A stretch of 64,000 nt of DNA, taken from positions 1 to 64,000 of the forward strand of contig NZ_JASXSI010000010.1 of the NCBI RefSeq assembly GCF_030315685.1, in the 5' to 3' direction. Each line of letters begins with the position of its first letter. The stretch's first letter is position 1. The stretch comes from Gordonia sp. ABSL11-1. GTDB lineage: Bacteria; Actinomycetota; Actinomycetes; Mycobacteriales; Mycobacteriaceae. Made by a program: the position numbers and the translations under genes. Shown in pieces: positions 54,405 through 61,891 of this stretch. The notes under the pieces are model-generated. The model was not told where the DNA came from. It saw only the letters and a program-made list of their open reading frames with translations, and made no database searches.

Positions 54405-55399
54405 TCGTCGTGGTCGTGTTCGACGGCTGCGCGCTGCTCGACGTCGCCGGACCGACTGACGTGTTCCAGGCGGCGACGCTGTTGGGCAGCGGCCCCGGCT
54501 ATCGCACGATTCTCACCTCACACGACGGGCGGCCGGTGCGCTCGGAGAGCGGCGTGACCCTTGGCGTGGATGCGTCGTTCGGCGAGGCAGCGTCTGTCGC
54601 CGGGCCCGCGGCCGGACCCCCCGCCCCAGCAATCGACACACTCCTGGTCGTCGGCGGTGTCGAGGTCTATCGATTCGCCGAGGACCACCCTGCGGCACTC
54701 GACGGTCTCCGACGGCTGTCCGCGGTCTCGCGCCGGACGACGGCGGTGTGCTCGGGTGCGGTGCTGCTCTCACGGGCCGGGTTGCTCGACGGTTACCGCG
54801 CGACGACCCACTGGGCGGCCTGCGAATCCCTCCGTGCCGAGAATCCTCGGATCGACGTCGACGCCGATGCGATCTACGTCCATGACCGTGACCGCTGGAC
54901 GTCGGCCGGTGTCACCGCCGGAATCGATCTGGCCCTGGCGCTCGTGGAGTCCGACCACGGCGTCGACCTCGCCCACGCCGTCGCGGGCTGGTTGGTCGTA
55001 TTCCTCCGCAGAACCGGCGGGCAATCGCAATTCAGTGTGCACCTGCGGAATCCACCCGCGAAAACACCGGCGCTGGTCGATTTGCAGCGGTGGCTCCCCG
55101 ACCACCTCGCGGAGGACCTGACGATCGAGCGGCTGGCCGCGCGGGTGAGCATGAGTCCCCGCAACTTCGGCCGGGTGTTCCGCCGCGAAGTCGGAGTCAC
55201 ACCGGCGACGCTCGTCGAATCCTTGCGCGTCGAAGCAGCCAAGACCTTCCTCGCGACGACCGACCTCGTCATCCCGGCCGTCGCCGAGCGCGTGGGATTC
55301 GGACGGCCCGAGACCCTGCATCGGGCGTTCGTGCGCCGCGTACACACCACACCCGGCCGATACCGCCAGCACTTCCAAACCACACCGAAGGTTTCCTGA
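54377..55399 (+). CDS. GlxA-type regulator: DJ-1/PfpI domain plus AraC helix-turn-helix
   Basis: The 340-residue protein starts with GTG. Residues about 8-190 are a DJ-1/PfpI-like domain (VVVFDGCALLDVAGPTDVFQ, TLLVVGGVEVY, TTAVCSGAVLLSRAGLLDGY, TTHWAACESLR). The C-terminal AraC domain has LTIERLAARVSMSPRNFGRV, FRREVGVTPATLVESLRVEA and VGFGRPETLHRAFVRRVHTT. These activators control nearby genes of amide, amino or isonitrile metabolism. The next gene, 11 nt on, is a PfpI-family enzyme and its probable target. Confidence 0.93.
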   Translation: MQATGSPRVIVVVVFDGCALLDVAGPTDVFQAATLLGSGPGYRTILTSHDGRPVRSESGVTLGVDASFGEAASVAGPAAGPPAPAIDTLLVVGGVEVYRFAEDHPAALDGLRRLSAVSRRTTAVCSGAVLLSRAGLLDGYRATTHWAACESLRAENPRIDVDADAIYVHDRDRWTSAGVTAGIDLALALVESDHGVDLAHAVAGWLVVFLRRTGGQSQFSVHLRNPPAKTPALVDLQRWLPDHLAEDLTIERLAARVSMSPRNFGRVFRREVGVTPATLVESLRVEAAKTFLATTDLVIPAVAERVGFGRPETLHRAFVRRVHTTPGRYRQHFQTTPKVS

Positions 55400-55410
55400 A
55401 AGGGCCACCC

Positions 55411-56196
55411 ATGCAGATCGCCATCGTCATCTATCCCGGCATGACCGCGCTGGACATCGTCGGGCCATACGAAGTGCTGCGCTTCATCCCCGGAGCCGAA
55501 CTCCGATTCGTGTGGGCCGAACAGGGACCGGTGACCGCCGACAGCGGCGTCTTCGTCCTGGCCGCGACCCACACCTTCGACGAGACGCCCTCACCGGACA
55601 TCGTCCTGATCGGCGGATCGGGTACGGCGACGGCCACGATCGCCGAGGACGAGAGGGTCCTCGACTGGCTGCGTCGAGTGCACGCGACGACACGGTGGAC
55701 GGCGTCGGTGTGCACCGGATCCGTGATCCTCGCCGCCGCGGGTGTGCTCGACGACGTACCCGCGACAAGCCACTGGTCCGCAATGGCCGCACTCGAGGCG
55801 TACGGCGCCCACCCCGTGTCCGACCGGCGGATCGTGCAGCACGGAAAGATCGTGACCGGTGCCGGGGTGTCCGCCGGAATCGACACCGCGCTGTGGCTCG
55901 TGGGCAAGGTCGCCGGCGACGACGTCGCCCGCGCCGCGCAGCTCATGATCGAGTACGACCCGCAGCCGCCCTACGACTGCGGCAGCTTTGCCACCGCCGA
56001 CGCCGCGACCAAGCGCGGAGTCGCACAGATCGCCGGGCGTGAAGCAGTCGACCTCATCGCCAACGAGCCGGGCACGCTGATCCGGGAATCGGCAGCGCTG
56101 TCCCGTATCGCGTGGACGGTCGCAGTCCGTCGCGCTCGCCGACGACGCACCTGGAGTGGTCGCCTGAGGTCCCACCGACCCACCAGCCGACGATGA
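55411..56196 (+). CDS. DJ-1/PfpI-family protein, isonitrile-hydratase-like
   Basis: The protein has 261 residues from ATG 55411. MQIAIVIYPGMTALDIVGPY and DIVLIGGSGTATATIAED begin the fold. The nucleophile Cys is in TTRWTASVCTGSVILAAAGV, followed by LDDVPATSHWSAMAALEAYG and ITGAGVSAGID-like VTGAGVSAGIDTALWLVGKV. YDPQPPYDCGS is shared with isonitrile hydratase relatives. The C-terminal 40 residues are basic and not conserved. It is encoded with the GlxA-type regulator. Confidence 0.87.
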   Translation: MQIAIVIYPGMTALDIVGPYEVLRFIPGAELRFVWAEQGPVTADSGVFVLAATHTFDETPSPDIVLIGGSGTATATIAEDERVLDWLRRVHATTRWTASVCTGSVILAAAGVLDDVPATSHWSAMAALEAYGAHPVSDRRIVQHGKIVTGAGVSAGIDTALWLVGKVAGDDVARAAQLMIEYDPQPPYDCGSFATADAATKRGVAQIAGREAVDLIANEPGTLIRESAALSRIAWTVAVRRARRRRTWSGRLRSHRPTSRR

Positions 56197-56209
56197 CCGA
56201 GTAGCCCGG

Positions 56210-56452
56210 TCAGCCCCGCCCGCTCTTGGCCTGCAGACGTTCGATCTCCTCGGACGCCTGCGCCTTCGTCAGGTCGGCGGAGATCGTCTCGCCCGCGTCG
56301 CGGGCGAGGGTGTCCAGATAGCTGCGTTGCGCACCGGTCATCGGCTCGTCGCCGGTCACCCAATCCTCGGGATCCTTCTCGGTGGTGTTGCCGGCGCCGG
56401 CGCCGAGGATGTCCTCGTCACCCGACGTCGAACCTTTGTTCGAATCAGTCAC
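56210..56452 (-). CDS. DUF3072 small protein
   Basis: The protein has 80 residues from GTG 56452. The C-terminal half EPMTGAQRSYLDTLARDAGE then LTKAQASEEIERLQAKSGRG is the DUF3072 core, a short helical region. The N-terminal half is acidic and disordered. Function is unknown. It is convergent with the PfpI gene, 13 nt between stops. Confidence 0.85.
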   Translation of the reverse strand: MTDSNKGSTSGDEDILGAGAGNTTEKDPEDWVTGDEPMTGAQRSYLDTLARDAGETISADLTKAQASEEIERLQAKSGRG

Positions 56453-56483
56453 GGTCCCCACGATACGACCGATCGCGCCGCAC

Positions 56484-56530
56484 GGCCACCCTTCTGGTGT
56501 GGGAACTCGGCCAGAAGTGGCCGACACCAG
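56484..56530. repeat. Overlapping inverted repeats between DUF3072 and the lipase remnant
   Basis: GGCCAC and TTCTGG (56484-56497, with two extra C between) pair with CCAGAAGTGGCC (56511-56522). CTGGTGT (56494-56500) pairs with ACACCAG (56524-56530). The two pairings overlap and exclude each other. It lies between divergent starts and may be an operator region. Confidence 0.5.
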
Positions 56531-56539
56531 GTACCGGCG

Positions 56540-56862
56540 ATGATTGAATTGCCGTACGCGCCATCGGCCCTCCGCGTCGGGATACGTCGCGTCATCGTCG
56601 CCGTACTTCTCGTCACGACCGCGATCGTCGCCGCGAATGTGCCCGATTCCCGGGCGGATCCGGGTCCGGGTTCGCCGGTACCGTCGGCCGATCCGTTCTA
56701 CCGCTTCGGCGGTTCGACGGTCTGAAACATCAGCAGGCGTTCGCCGCCTTCGAGCCACAGGCATTCCAGTATCTGGCAGAGCGATTCGGCGATGTACCGA
56801 CGCGCAGCAACTGCGCCACCATCCCGCGGGGAAACAGTCTGGCACCGACGCCGGTGCCCTGA
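56540..56862 (+). pseudogene. Secreted lipase remnant (signal peptide joined to C-terminus)
   Basis: From ATG 56540 the frame gives a signal peptide (VGIRRVIVAVLLVTTAIVAA, then DSRADP) and stops at 56725. Another frame reads KHQQAFAAFEPQAFQYLAER and PTRSNCATIPRGNSLAPTPV up to TGA 56860-56862, which resembles the end of mycobacterial-type secreted lipases. The alpha/beta-hydrolase core of about 350 residues is missing. An internal deletion explains it. Confidence 0.6.
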
Positions 56863-56864
56863 AC

Positions 56865-56935
56865 GCTCGTCGGGCAGGCTCCCCCACCCGACGAGCAGTC
56901 GGGCTGCTCGCCGCCGGCGATCCGGGGCGGCGAGC
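56865..56935. terminator. Pair of hairpins between the lipase remnant and msrA
   Basis: GCTCGTCGGG (56865-56874) with CCCGACGAGC (56887-56896), and GCTCGCCGCC (56906-56915) with GGCGGCGAGC (56926-56935), are two perfect 10-bp stems. They lie between convergent stops, so one probably serves each direction. The second begins 7 nt after the msrA stop. Confidence 0.7.
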
Positions 56936-56941
56936 CGATCG

Positions 56942-57487
56942 TCACTGAGTGGCGTCCTCGCGCTTCGGCAGGACCCAGCCGGCCCGCGGGAAGTGACAGG
57001 TGTACCCGTTCGGGAAGTTGAGCAGGTAATCCTGATGCTCGGGCTCGGCCTCCCAGAAGGGTCCGGCGGGCTCGATCGTCGTCACCGCCTTGCCCGGCCA
57101 CAGACCCGACGCGTCGACGTCGGCGATGGTGTCGCGCGCGACTGTATCCTGCTCAGGTGTCAGCGGGAAGATCGCCGACCGATAGCTGGTGCCGATGTCG
57201 TTGCCCTGACGATCCTTGGTGCTCGGGTCGTGGATCTGGAAGAAGAACGCCAGGATGTCGCGGTACGACGTCTGCGTCGGGTCGAACACGATCTCGACGG
57301 CCTCCGCGTGACCGGGATGGTTGCGGTAGGTGGCGTGATCGTTGGACCCGCCCGTGTATCCGACCCGGGTGTCGAGCACGCCGGGCTGGCGTCGGATGAG
57401 GTCTTCCATTCCCCAGAAGCATCCGCCGGCGAGGACTGCGGTCTCGGTGCCGGGGCGGCGGGTGATCTGTCCGGTGTCGGTCGTCAT
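56942..57487 (-). CDS. msrA: Peptide methionine-S-sulfoxide reductase MsrA
   Basis: The protein has 181 residues from ATG 57487. The catalytic motif [17 protein letters not shown] is present, as are [48 protein letters not shown] and [15 protein letters not shown]. It reduces the S-epimer of methionine sulfoxide and repairs oxidised proteins. Its ATG overlaps the msrB stop by 4 nt, giving an msrB-msrA operon. Confidence 0.97.
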   Translation of the reverse strand: MTTDTGQITRRPGTETAVLAGGCFWGMEDLIRRQPGVLDTRVGYTGGSNDHATYRNHPGHAEAVEIVFDPTQTSYRDILAFFFQIHDPSTKDRQGNDIGTSYRSAIFPLTPEQDTVARDTIADVDASGLWPGKAVTTIEPAGPFWEAEPEHQDYLLNFPNGYTCHFPRAGWVLPKREDATQ

Positions 57488-57972
57488 GAGGCATCCCTCT
57501 CGGTCGTGGTGTCGGTCTGATCGTCGGTGATATCGAACAGCGTGCGGTAGGCGCCGTAGCCCTCCGCGTCGAGGTCCGATGCCGGAATGAACCGCAGCGC
57601 TGCCGAATTCATGCAGAAGCGCTGCCCACCGGCCTCGCGCGGGCCGTCGCCGAACACGTGGCCGAGGTGGCTGTCTGCGCCGGACGAGCGGACCTCGGTG
57701 CGGCGCATCCACAGCGTCCGGTCGGACTTGGTGGTCACCGCGTCGGGGTCGATCGGACGGGTGAAGCTCGGCCATCCGGTCCCACTGTCGTACTTGTCGG
57801 TCGAGGAGAACAAGGGCTGCCCCGAGACGACGTCGACGTAGATGCCCGGCTCGTGGTTGTCCCAGTACTCGTTGTGGAAGGCCGGCTCGGTGCCGTCCTT
57901 CTGGGTGACGCGGTACTGCGCGTCGGTGAGACCGCCGACGGCCTCGTCGGTCTTGCGGTACTCGTTGCTCAC
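57484..57972 (-). CDS. msrB: Peptide methionine-R-sulfoxide reductase MsrB, zinc-free type
   Basis: The 162-residue protein has [41 protein letters not shown] with the catalytic Cys in RFCMNS. The two CxxC pairs that hold zinc in many MsrBs are absent: the usual CxxCG position reads VDVVSG. It reduces the R-epimer of methionine sulfoxide. Overlap with msrA gives both stereospecificities from one mRNA. Divergent from the ABC-transporter operon. Confidence 0.96.
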   Translation of the reverse strand: MSNEYRKTDEAVGGLTDAQYRVTQKDGTEPAFHNEYWDNHEPGIYVDVVSGQPLFSSTDKYDSGTGWPSFTRPIDPDAVTTKSDRTLWMRRTEVRSSGADSHLGHVFGDGPREAGGQRFCMNSAALRFIPASDLDAEGYGAYRTLFDITDDQTDTTTERDAS

Positions 57973-58045
57973 GTTTCCTCCTTCGGCGCCGCTGGCTGCG
58001 GCGACACCCGTTCCAACAACAGGTGTCGCCGATTTGGTCCCGTGA

Positions 58046-58084
58046 TGACATTTGTCAGCACGAATCGATGATTGCGCCCACTAC
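58046..58084 (+). promoter_or_regulatory. Two-part regulatory element before the ABC/two-component operon
   Basis: TGACATTTGTCA (58046-58057) is an inverted repeat with arms TGACA/TGTCA; with flanks it is GTG-N-TGACATTTGTCA-N-CAC. Six nt later ATCGATGA-N7-CACTAC occupies 58064-58084. That block matches 17 of 21 positions with one before the S9 peptidase gene (61838-61858). It ends 33 nt before the ABC start. It is probably the binding site and promoter for the operon's own response regulator. Confidence 0.7.
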
Positions 58085-58116
58085 CTCCTACGATGCCGCC
58101 CGACGATGCTCGGTGC

Positions 58117-59160
58117 ATGCGAAACAGACATGCCACCAGGTTCGAGGTCGACCTCGGCCCCCACACGACACAGCGGTCGCCGGTCATCTCCGCGACGGGG
58201 CTCCGGCGCACCTACGGCAAGCGCAACTCGGCGTTCGAGGCCGTGCGCGGCATCGACATCGACGTCCGCGAGGGAGAGGTGTTCGCCCTGCTCGGCACCA
58301 ACGGGGCAGGCAAGACATCGACCTTCGACCTGCTCGAGGGCCTGACCGCACCGACCGCGGGTGACGTCGAGGTGTTCGGGCTCGATCCCCTCCGCGACCG
58401 TGCCCTCGTACGACCGCAGGTCGGCACCATGCTGCAGTCCGGCGGTCTGCCCGCCGAGCTGACCGTCGCCGAGACGCTGCAGATGTGGCGCGGTACGTGC
58501 TCACGCCCGACGACGGTCGACGACGTGCTCACCAAGGTGGATCTGACCGATCGCGCCGACGTGCGGGTGGGTTCGCTGTCCGGAGGTGAGAAGCGACGCG
58601 TCGACCTCGCCTGCGCGCTGCTGGGCCAACCGCGACTGCTCTTCCTCGACGAACCGACCACCGGTCTGGACCCGGAGAGCCGGCGTCAGACATGGAAGTT
58701 GTTGTCCGACCTCAAGGCCGACGGCGTCACGATGGTGTTGACGACCCACTATCTCGACGAGGCCGAGGTGCTCGCCGACCGCATCGCGATCATGCATCGT
58801 GGTGCGATCTCCCGCTGTGGAACCCTCCGCGAGATCGTCGACGGCCACCCGGCCAGGATCGCGTTCGATCACCCGGGCCTGGTGCTGCCCGAGTTGCCCG
58901 ACGCGGTCGTCGAGTCCGGTGCGCGGGTCACCATCGCCACCCAGCACCTGCAGGCCCACCTCGACACGCTCCTCACGTGGGCTCGCGAGCACCGTGTCGC
59001 CCTGCACGGCCTCGAAGCGCGGGCGGCATCGCTCGAATCGGTGTTTCTGGACATCGCCGGACTCAAAGACATCGCCGGAGACGCGGACGCCGCCGGACAT
59101 TCCGACAGCCTCGCCACCACGCCGACCAACCACGCGACCCCGATCGGAGCACACCGATGA
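58117..59160 (+). CDS. ABC-2 type transporter, ATP-binding subunit
   Basis: The protein has 347 residues from ATG 58117 (an in-frame start 45 nt upstream would overlap the regulatory element). Motifs are Walker A LLGTNGAGKTSTFDLLEG, a Q loop MLQSGGLPAELTV, signature GSLSGGEKRRVDLACALLGQ, Walker B LLFLDEPTTGLDPES and the switch His in TMVLTTHYLDEA. It powers the permease encoded next, whose start overlaps its stop. Together they form an exporter of the drug or lipid type. Confidence 0.95.
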   Translation: MRNRHATRFEVDLGPHTTQRSPVISATGLRRTYGKRNSAFEAVRGIDIDVREGEVFALLGTNGAGKTSTFDLLEGLTAPTAGDVEVFGLDPLRDRALVRPQVGTMLQSGGLPAELTVAETLQMWRGTCSRPTTVDDVLTKVDLTDRADVRVGSLSGGEKRRVDLACALLGQPRLLFLDEPTTGLDPESRRQTWKLLSDLKADGVTMVLTTHYLDEAEVLADRIAIMHRGAISRCGTLREIVDGHPARIAFDHPGLVLPELPDAVVESGARVTIATQHLQAHLDTLLTWAREHRVALHGLEARAASLESVFLDIAGLKDIAGDADAAGHSDSLATTPTNHATPIGAHR

Positions 59161-59987
59161 CCACCGCCAACCCCGGCAGCCGCCCCACCGCCGTCGACAC
59201 CCCTCGCCGTCGGCCGCTCACCGCGCTCGCGACCGCGGAGTTCCGCCAGTTCTGCCGCAACAAGACACTCGTCACGATGGGCACCGTGTTCCCCATCGGC
59301 ATTCCCCTCGCGACGTTCGTCATCGCGCGCCGCGACGCGGACGCCACCACCGCCCTGGCGGCCACCACCCTCGAGTTGTTCGCCTACGCGGCCCTGTTGT
59401 TCGTGCAGTACTACTCCGTGCTGTCGATGGTCACCACGCGCCGCGGCGAAGGTGTGCTCAAACGCCTGCGGACCGGAGAGGCGGCCGACTGGCAGATCCT
59501 GACGGCCCCGGCCGCACCGGGCGTCCTGCTGACCGCCACCGGTGCGGCGATCGTCGCCGGAATCGTCTACGGATTCGGCGCGCCCGCACCAGTGAACCCG
59601 ATCCTGATCGCCGCCGCACTGACCGCCGGAGTCATCCTGTTCTCCGTGCTCGCCCTCGCGACCAGCGCCGTCACGAAGAACGCCGAGGCGGCCCAGATCA
59701 CGTCGCTGCCGGTGATGGTCCTCGCCACGATCGGGCTCGGATCGATCCGCTCGATCCTCCCCGACGGCCTGGCCGGCGTCGCCGGATGGACCCCGTTCGC
59801 CGCCGTGTCCGACCTCATCTCGTTGGGGACCACCGGCAAGTCGGTGATGGCGTCGTCGAGCGACGCGGCCCTCGACTTCGCGGGCACCTTCGGCGAGATC
59901 GCGCAGCCGGTTGCCACACTGGTCCTATGGTCGGTTCTGGCTTTCGCCCTCACCTCGACGAGCTTCCGGTGGGACGATCGCGGGTGA
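59157..59987 (+). CDS. ABC-2 type transporter, permease subunit
   Basis: The 276-residue protein has six hydrophobic segments, for example TMGTVFPIGIPLATFVI, LELFAYAALLFVQYYSVLSM and LIAAALTAGVILFSVLALAT. TTRRGEGVLKRLRTGEAADW in the cytoplasmic loop is typical of small DrrB/YvfS-like permeases. ATGA overlap with the ATPase gene and GTGA overlap with the kinase gene show tight coupling. Confidence 0.92.
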   Translation: MTTANPGSRPTAVDTPRRRPLTALATAEFRQFCRNKTLVTMGTVFPIGIPLATFVIARRDADATTALAATTLELFAYAALLFVQYYSVLSMVTTRRGEGVLKRLRTGEAADWQILTAPAAPGVLLTATGAAIVAGIVYGFGAPAPVNPILIAAALTAGVILFSVLALATSAVTKNAEAAQITSLPVMVLATIGLGSIRSILPDGLAGVAGWTPFAAVSDLISLGTTGKSVMASSSDAALDFAGTFGEIAQPVATLVLWSVLAFALTSTSFRWDDRG

Positions 59988-61150
59988 CGGCGGTGGTGGG
60001 CTGGTGGCATGGGCTGTCCGGACCCGAACGGTTCCGCCTCTACACCCGTCTCACATTGCAGTCCGCCATCCTCGGCGTCGCCGTCATCCTGGCCGTCACC
60101 ACCGCCCGGCCGTGGGCGGCGCCCGGCGTGCTGATCGCCGGGGCCGCCGCTCTGCTCGCCGTCGAGGCCCAACCGGAGTTCACCACCCGCGGCCGCAGCC
60201 GACCGCGACGATGGATGCTGCCGGTAACCGCCGCGGTGCTGGTGGCGGTCTGGGTGGCGTACTCGATAGCCGCCCGGGTGATGTCGGCGGACGCCGACGT
60301 CGATGCCGCCCGGAGCGCAGGTATCTACGTCGCGATGCTCGCCGCCCTGTCGATCGTCCCGTTCGTCCGGCACCGTTGGTGGATCGCTCTCGGCATCAGC
60401 GTGGCGACCGGCGCGGCCTTCGCCGCGGGGCCTCGTGGAATGCTGCAGGTCGCCGGGATCACGTTTGTCGTTTCGGTCTTCCTCGTCGGCACCACGCTGT
60501 TGACCCGCTGGGCGCTCACCGTCGTCGACGACCTCGAGCGTGCACGAGTCGTCGAGGCGAAACTGCAGGTGGCCGAGGAACGTCTGCGGTTCTCCCGTGA
60601 CCTGCACGACGTCGTCGGTCGGGGATTCTCCGCGATCGCGGTGAAAAGCGAACTGGCGACGACACTCCTGAGGGCCGGTGCCGCCGACCGCGCGGGCACC
60701 GAGGTCGACGAGATCAAGACCCTGGCCGTCGAGTCGATGGAACAGATGCGCGCGCTGGTCCGCGGCTACCGCGACATCAATCTCGACGGCGAGGTCGCCG
60801 GCGCACGCTCGCTGCTGTCCGCCGCCGGATGCGAGCTCACCGTCGAGGGCGATCCGTCGGCGGTGCCGGCCGAGTTCCACGAGGTCGGCGCCTGGGTGGT
60901 CCGTGAGGCGACGACGAACATCGTGAAACACTCGTCGGCGTCATCGGCCACGTTCGCCATGGGCTCGTCCGGAATGACGTTGCGGAACAACGGGGTATCG
61001 TCGGTGACAACCGACGCCCGGAGCAGGGCGGCGGACGAACGATCCGGCCTGCAGGGCCTGGCCGAGCGGCTCGCCGAGGTGGGTGCTCACCTCGAGCACA
61101 CCTGCGCCGCCGACGAATTCGTGCTCGAGGTGAAATGGGAGGACGCATGA
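59984..61150 (+). CDS. DesK/NarX-type sensor histidine kinase
   Basis: The 388-residue protein starts with GTG. The N-terminal half has five or six membrane helices with short loops, so it senses within the membrane. The HisKA_3 domain carries RFSRDLHDVVGRGFSAIAVK with the phospho-acceptor His. The ATPase part has VREATTNIVKHSSASSATFA and RSGLQGLAERLAEVG. The gene order (ATPase, permease, DesK-type kinase, LuxR-type regulator) parallels Bacillus yvfRSTU. It probably senses the exporter's substrate or membrane state. Confidence 0.93.
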   Translation: MTAVVGWWHGLSGPERFRLYTRLTLQSAILGVAVILAVTTARPWAAPGVLIAGAAALLAVEAQPEFTTRGRSRPRRWMLPVTAAVLVAVWVAYSIAARVMSADADVDAARSAGIYVAMLAALSIVPFVRHRWWIALGISVATGAAFAAGPRGMLQVAGITFVVSVFLVGTTLLTRWALTVVDDLERARVVEAKLQVAEERLRFSRDLHDVVGRGFSAIAVKSELATTLLRAGAADRAGTEVDEIKTLAVESMEQMRALVRGYRDINLDGEVAGARSLLSAAGCELTVEGDPSAVPAEFHEVGAWVVREATTNIVKHSSASSATFAMGSSGMTLRNNGVSSVTTDARSRAADERSGLQGLAERLAEVGAHLEHTCAADEFVLEVKWEDA

Positions 61151-61767
61151 TCCCGGTGTTGCTCGCCGACGACGAAACCCTCATCCGGGCGGCGATGGCA
61201 ACGATGCTGGACCTCGAGGAGGCGATCGAGGTCGTCGCACATGTCGGTTCGGGCGAGGAACTCGTCGACCTGTGGCGCGTCCGCGCCGATGCGGGCGACG
61301 GGCTCGCGGTCGCCCTGATCGACCTGCAGATGCCGGGCATCGACGGAATCGACACGGCCACACAGCTACTCGAGATCACCCCCGATGCCGGGATCGTGAT
61401 CGTGACGAGTCACGGCCGCCCCGGGTACCTCAAGCGCGCCCTGGCCGCGGGCGTTCGCGGCTTCCTGCCCAAGACCGCCTCGGCCGCCACTCTCGCCGAG
61501 GTCATCTCGACGGTGCACGGCGGAAGCCGGTACGTCGACCCCGAACTCGCGGCGGAGGCCATCAGCGCGGGCGAGACGGTACTGACGGCGCGCGAGGCCG
61601 ATGTCCTCGAGTACGCCCTCGACGGCGCCTCCGTCGACGAGATCGCGGCCCGCGCGCACCTGTCGCCGGGGACGACCCGCAACTACCTGTCGTCGGCGAT
61701 GGCCAAGCTCAACGCGTCCAACCGGTACGAGGCGGCACGGAAGGCACGCGAATTCGGTTGGATCTGA
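61147..61767 (+). CDS. NarL/LuxR-type response regulator
   Basis: The 206-residue protein's ATG overlaps the kinase stop. The receiver has IPVLLADDETLIRAAMATML, the phospho-acceptor Asp at about residue 59 in VALIDLQMPGIDGI, and FLPKTASAATLAEVI with the conserved Lys. The C-terminal LuxR HTH is LTAREADVLEYALDGASVDE, IAARAHLSPGTTRNYLSSAM, AKLNASNRYEAARKAREFGW. It is the partner of the kinase and the likely binder of the TGACATTTGTCA boxes. Confidence 0.94.
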   Translation: MIPVLLADDETLIRAAMATMLDLEEAIEVVAHVGSGEELVDLWRVRADAGDGLAVALIDLQMPGIDGIDTATQLLEITPDAGIVIVTSHGRPGYLKRALAAGVRGFLPKTASAATLAEVISTVHGGSRYVDPELAAEAISAGETVLTAREADVLEYALDGASVDEIAARAHLSPGTTRNYLSSAMAKLNASNRYEAARKAREFGWI

Positions 61768-61796
61768 CCGGTTCTGCAGCGCCGACCTCGGTGATC

Positions 61797-61858
61797 TGAC
61801 ATTTGTCATCACGGGTCGGTCCGGAAAGTCACCGACGATCGATGACTGTGCGTACTAC
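61797..61858 (+). promoter_or_regulatory. Two-part regulatory element before the S9 peptidase gene
   Basis: The same TGACATTTGTCA palindrome as before the ABC operon lies at 61797-61808, again followed by N-CACG. The second block, ATCGATGA-N7-TACTAC, is at 61838-61858 and ends 34 nt before the peptidase ATG. The spacing between the two parts is 29 nt here against 6 nt there, a difference of 23 nt or about two helical turns. Confidence 0.7.
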
Positions 61859-61891
61859 TGGCCGCAGCCCGTGCCGGGCAGTGTCGAAGGC

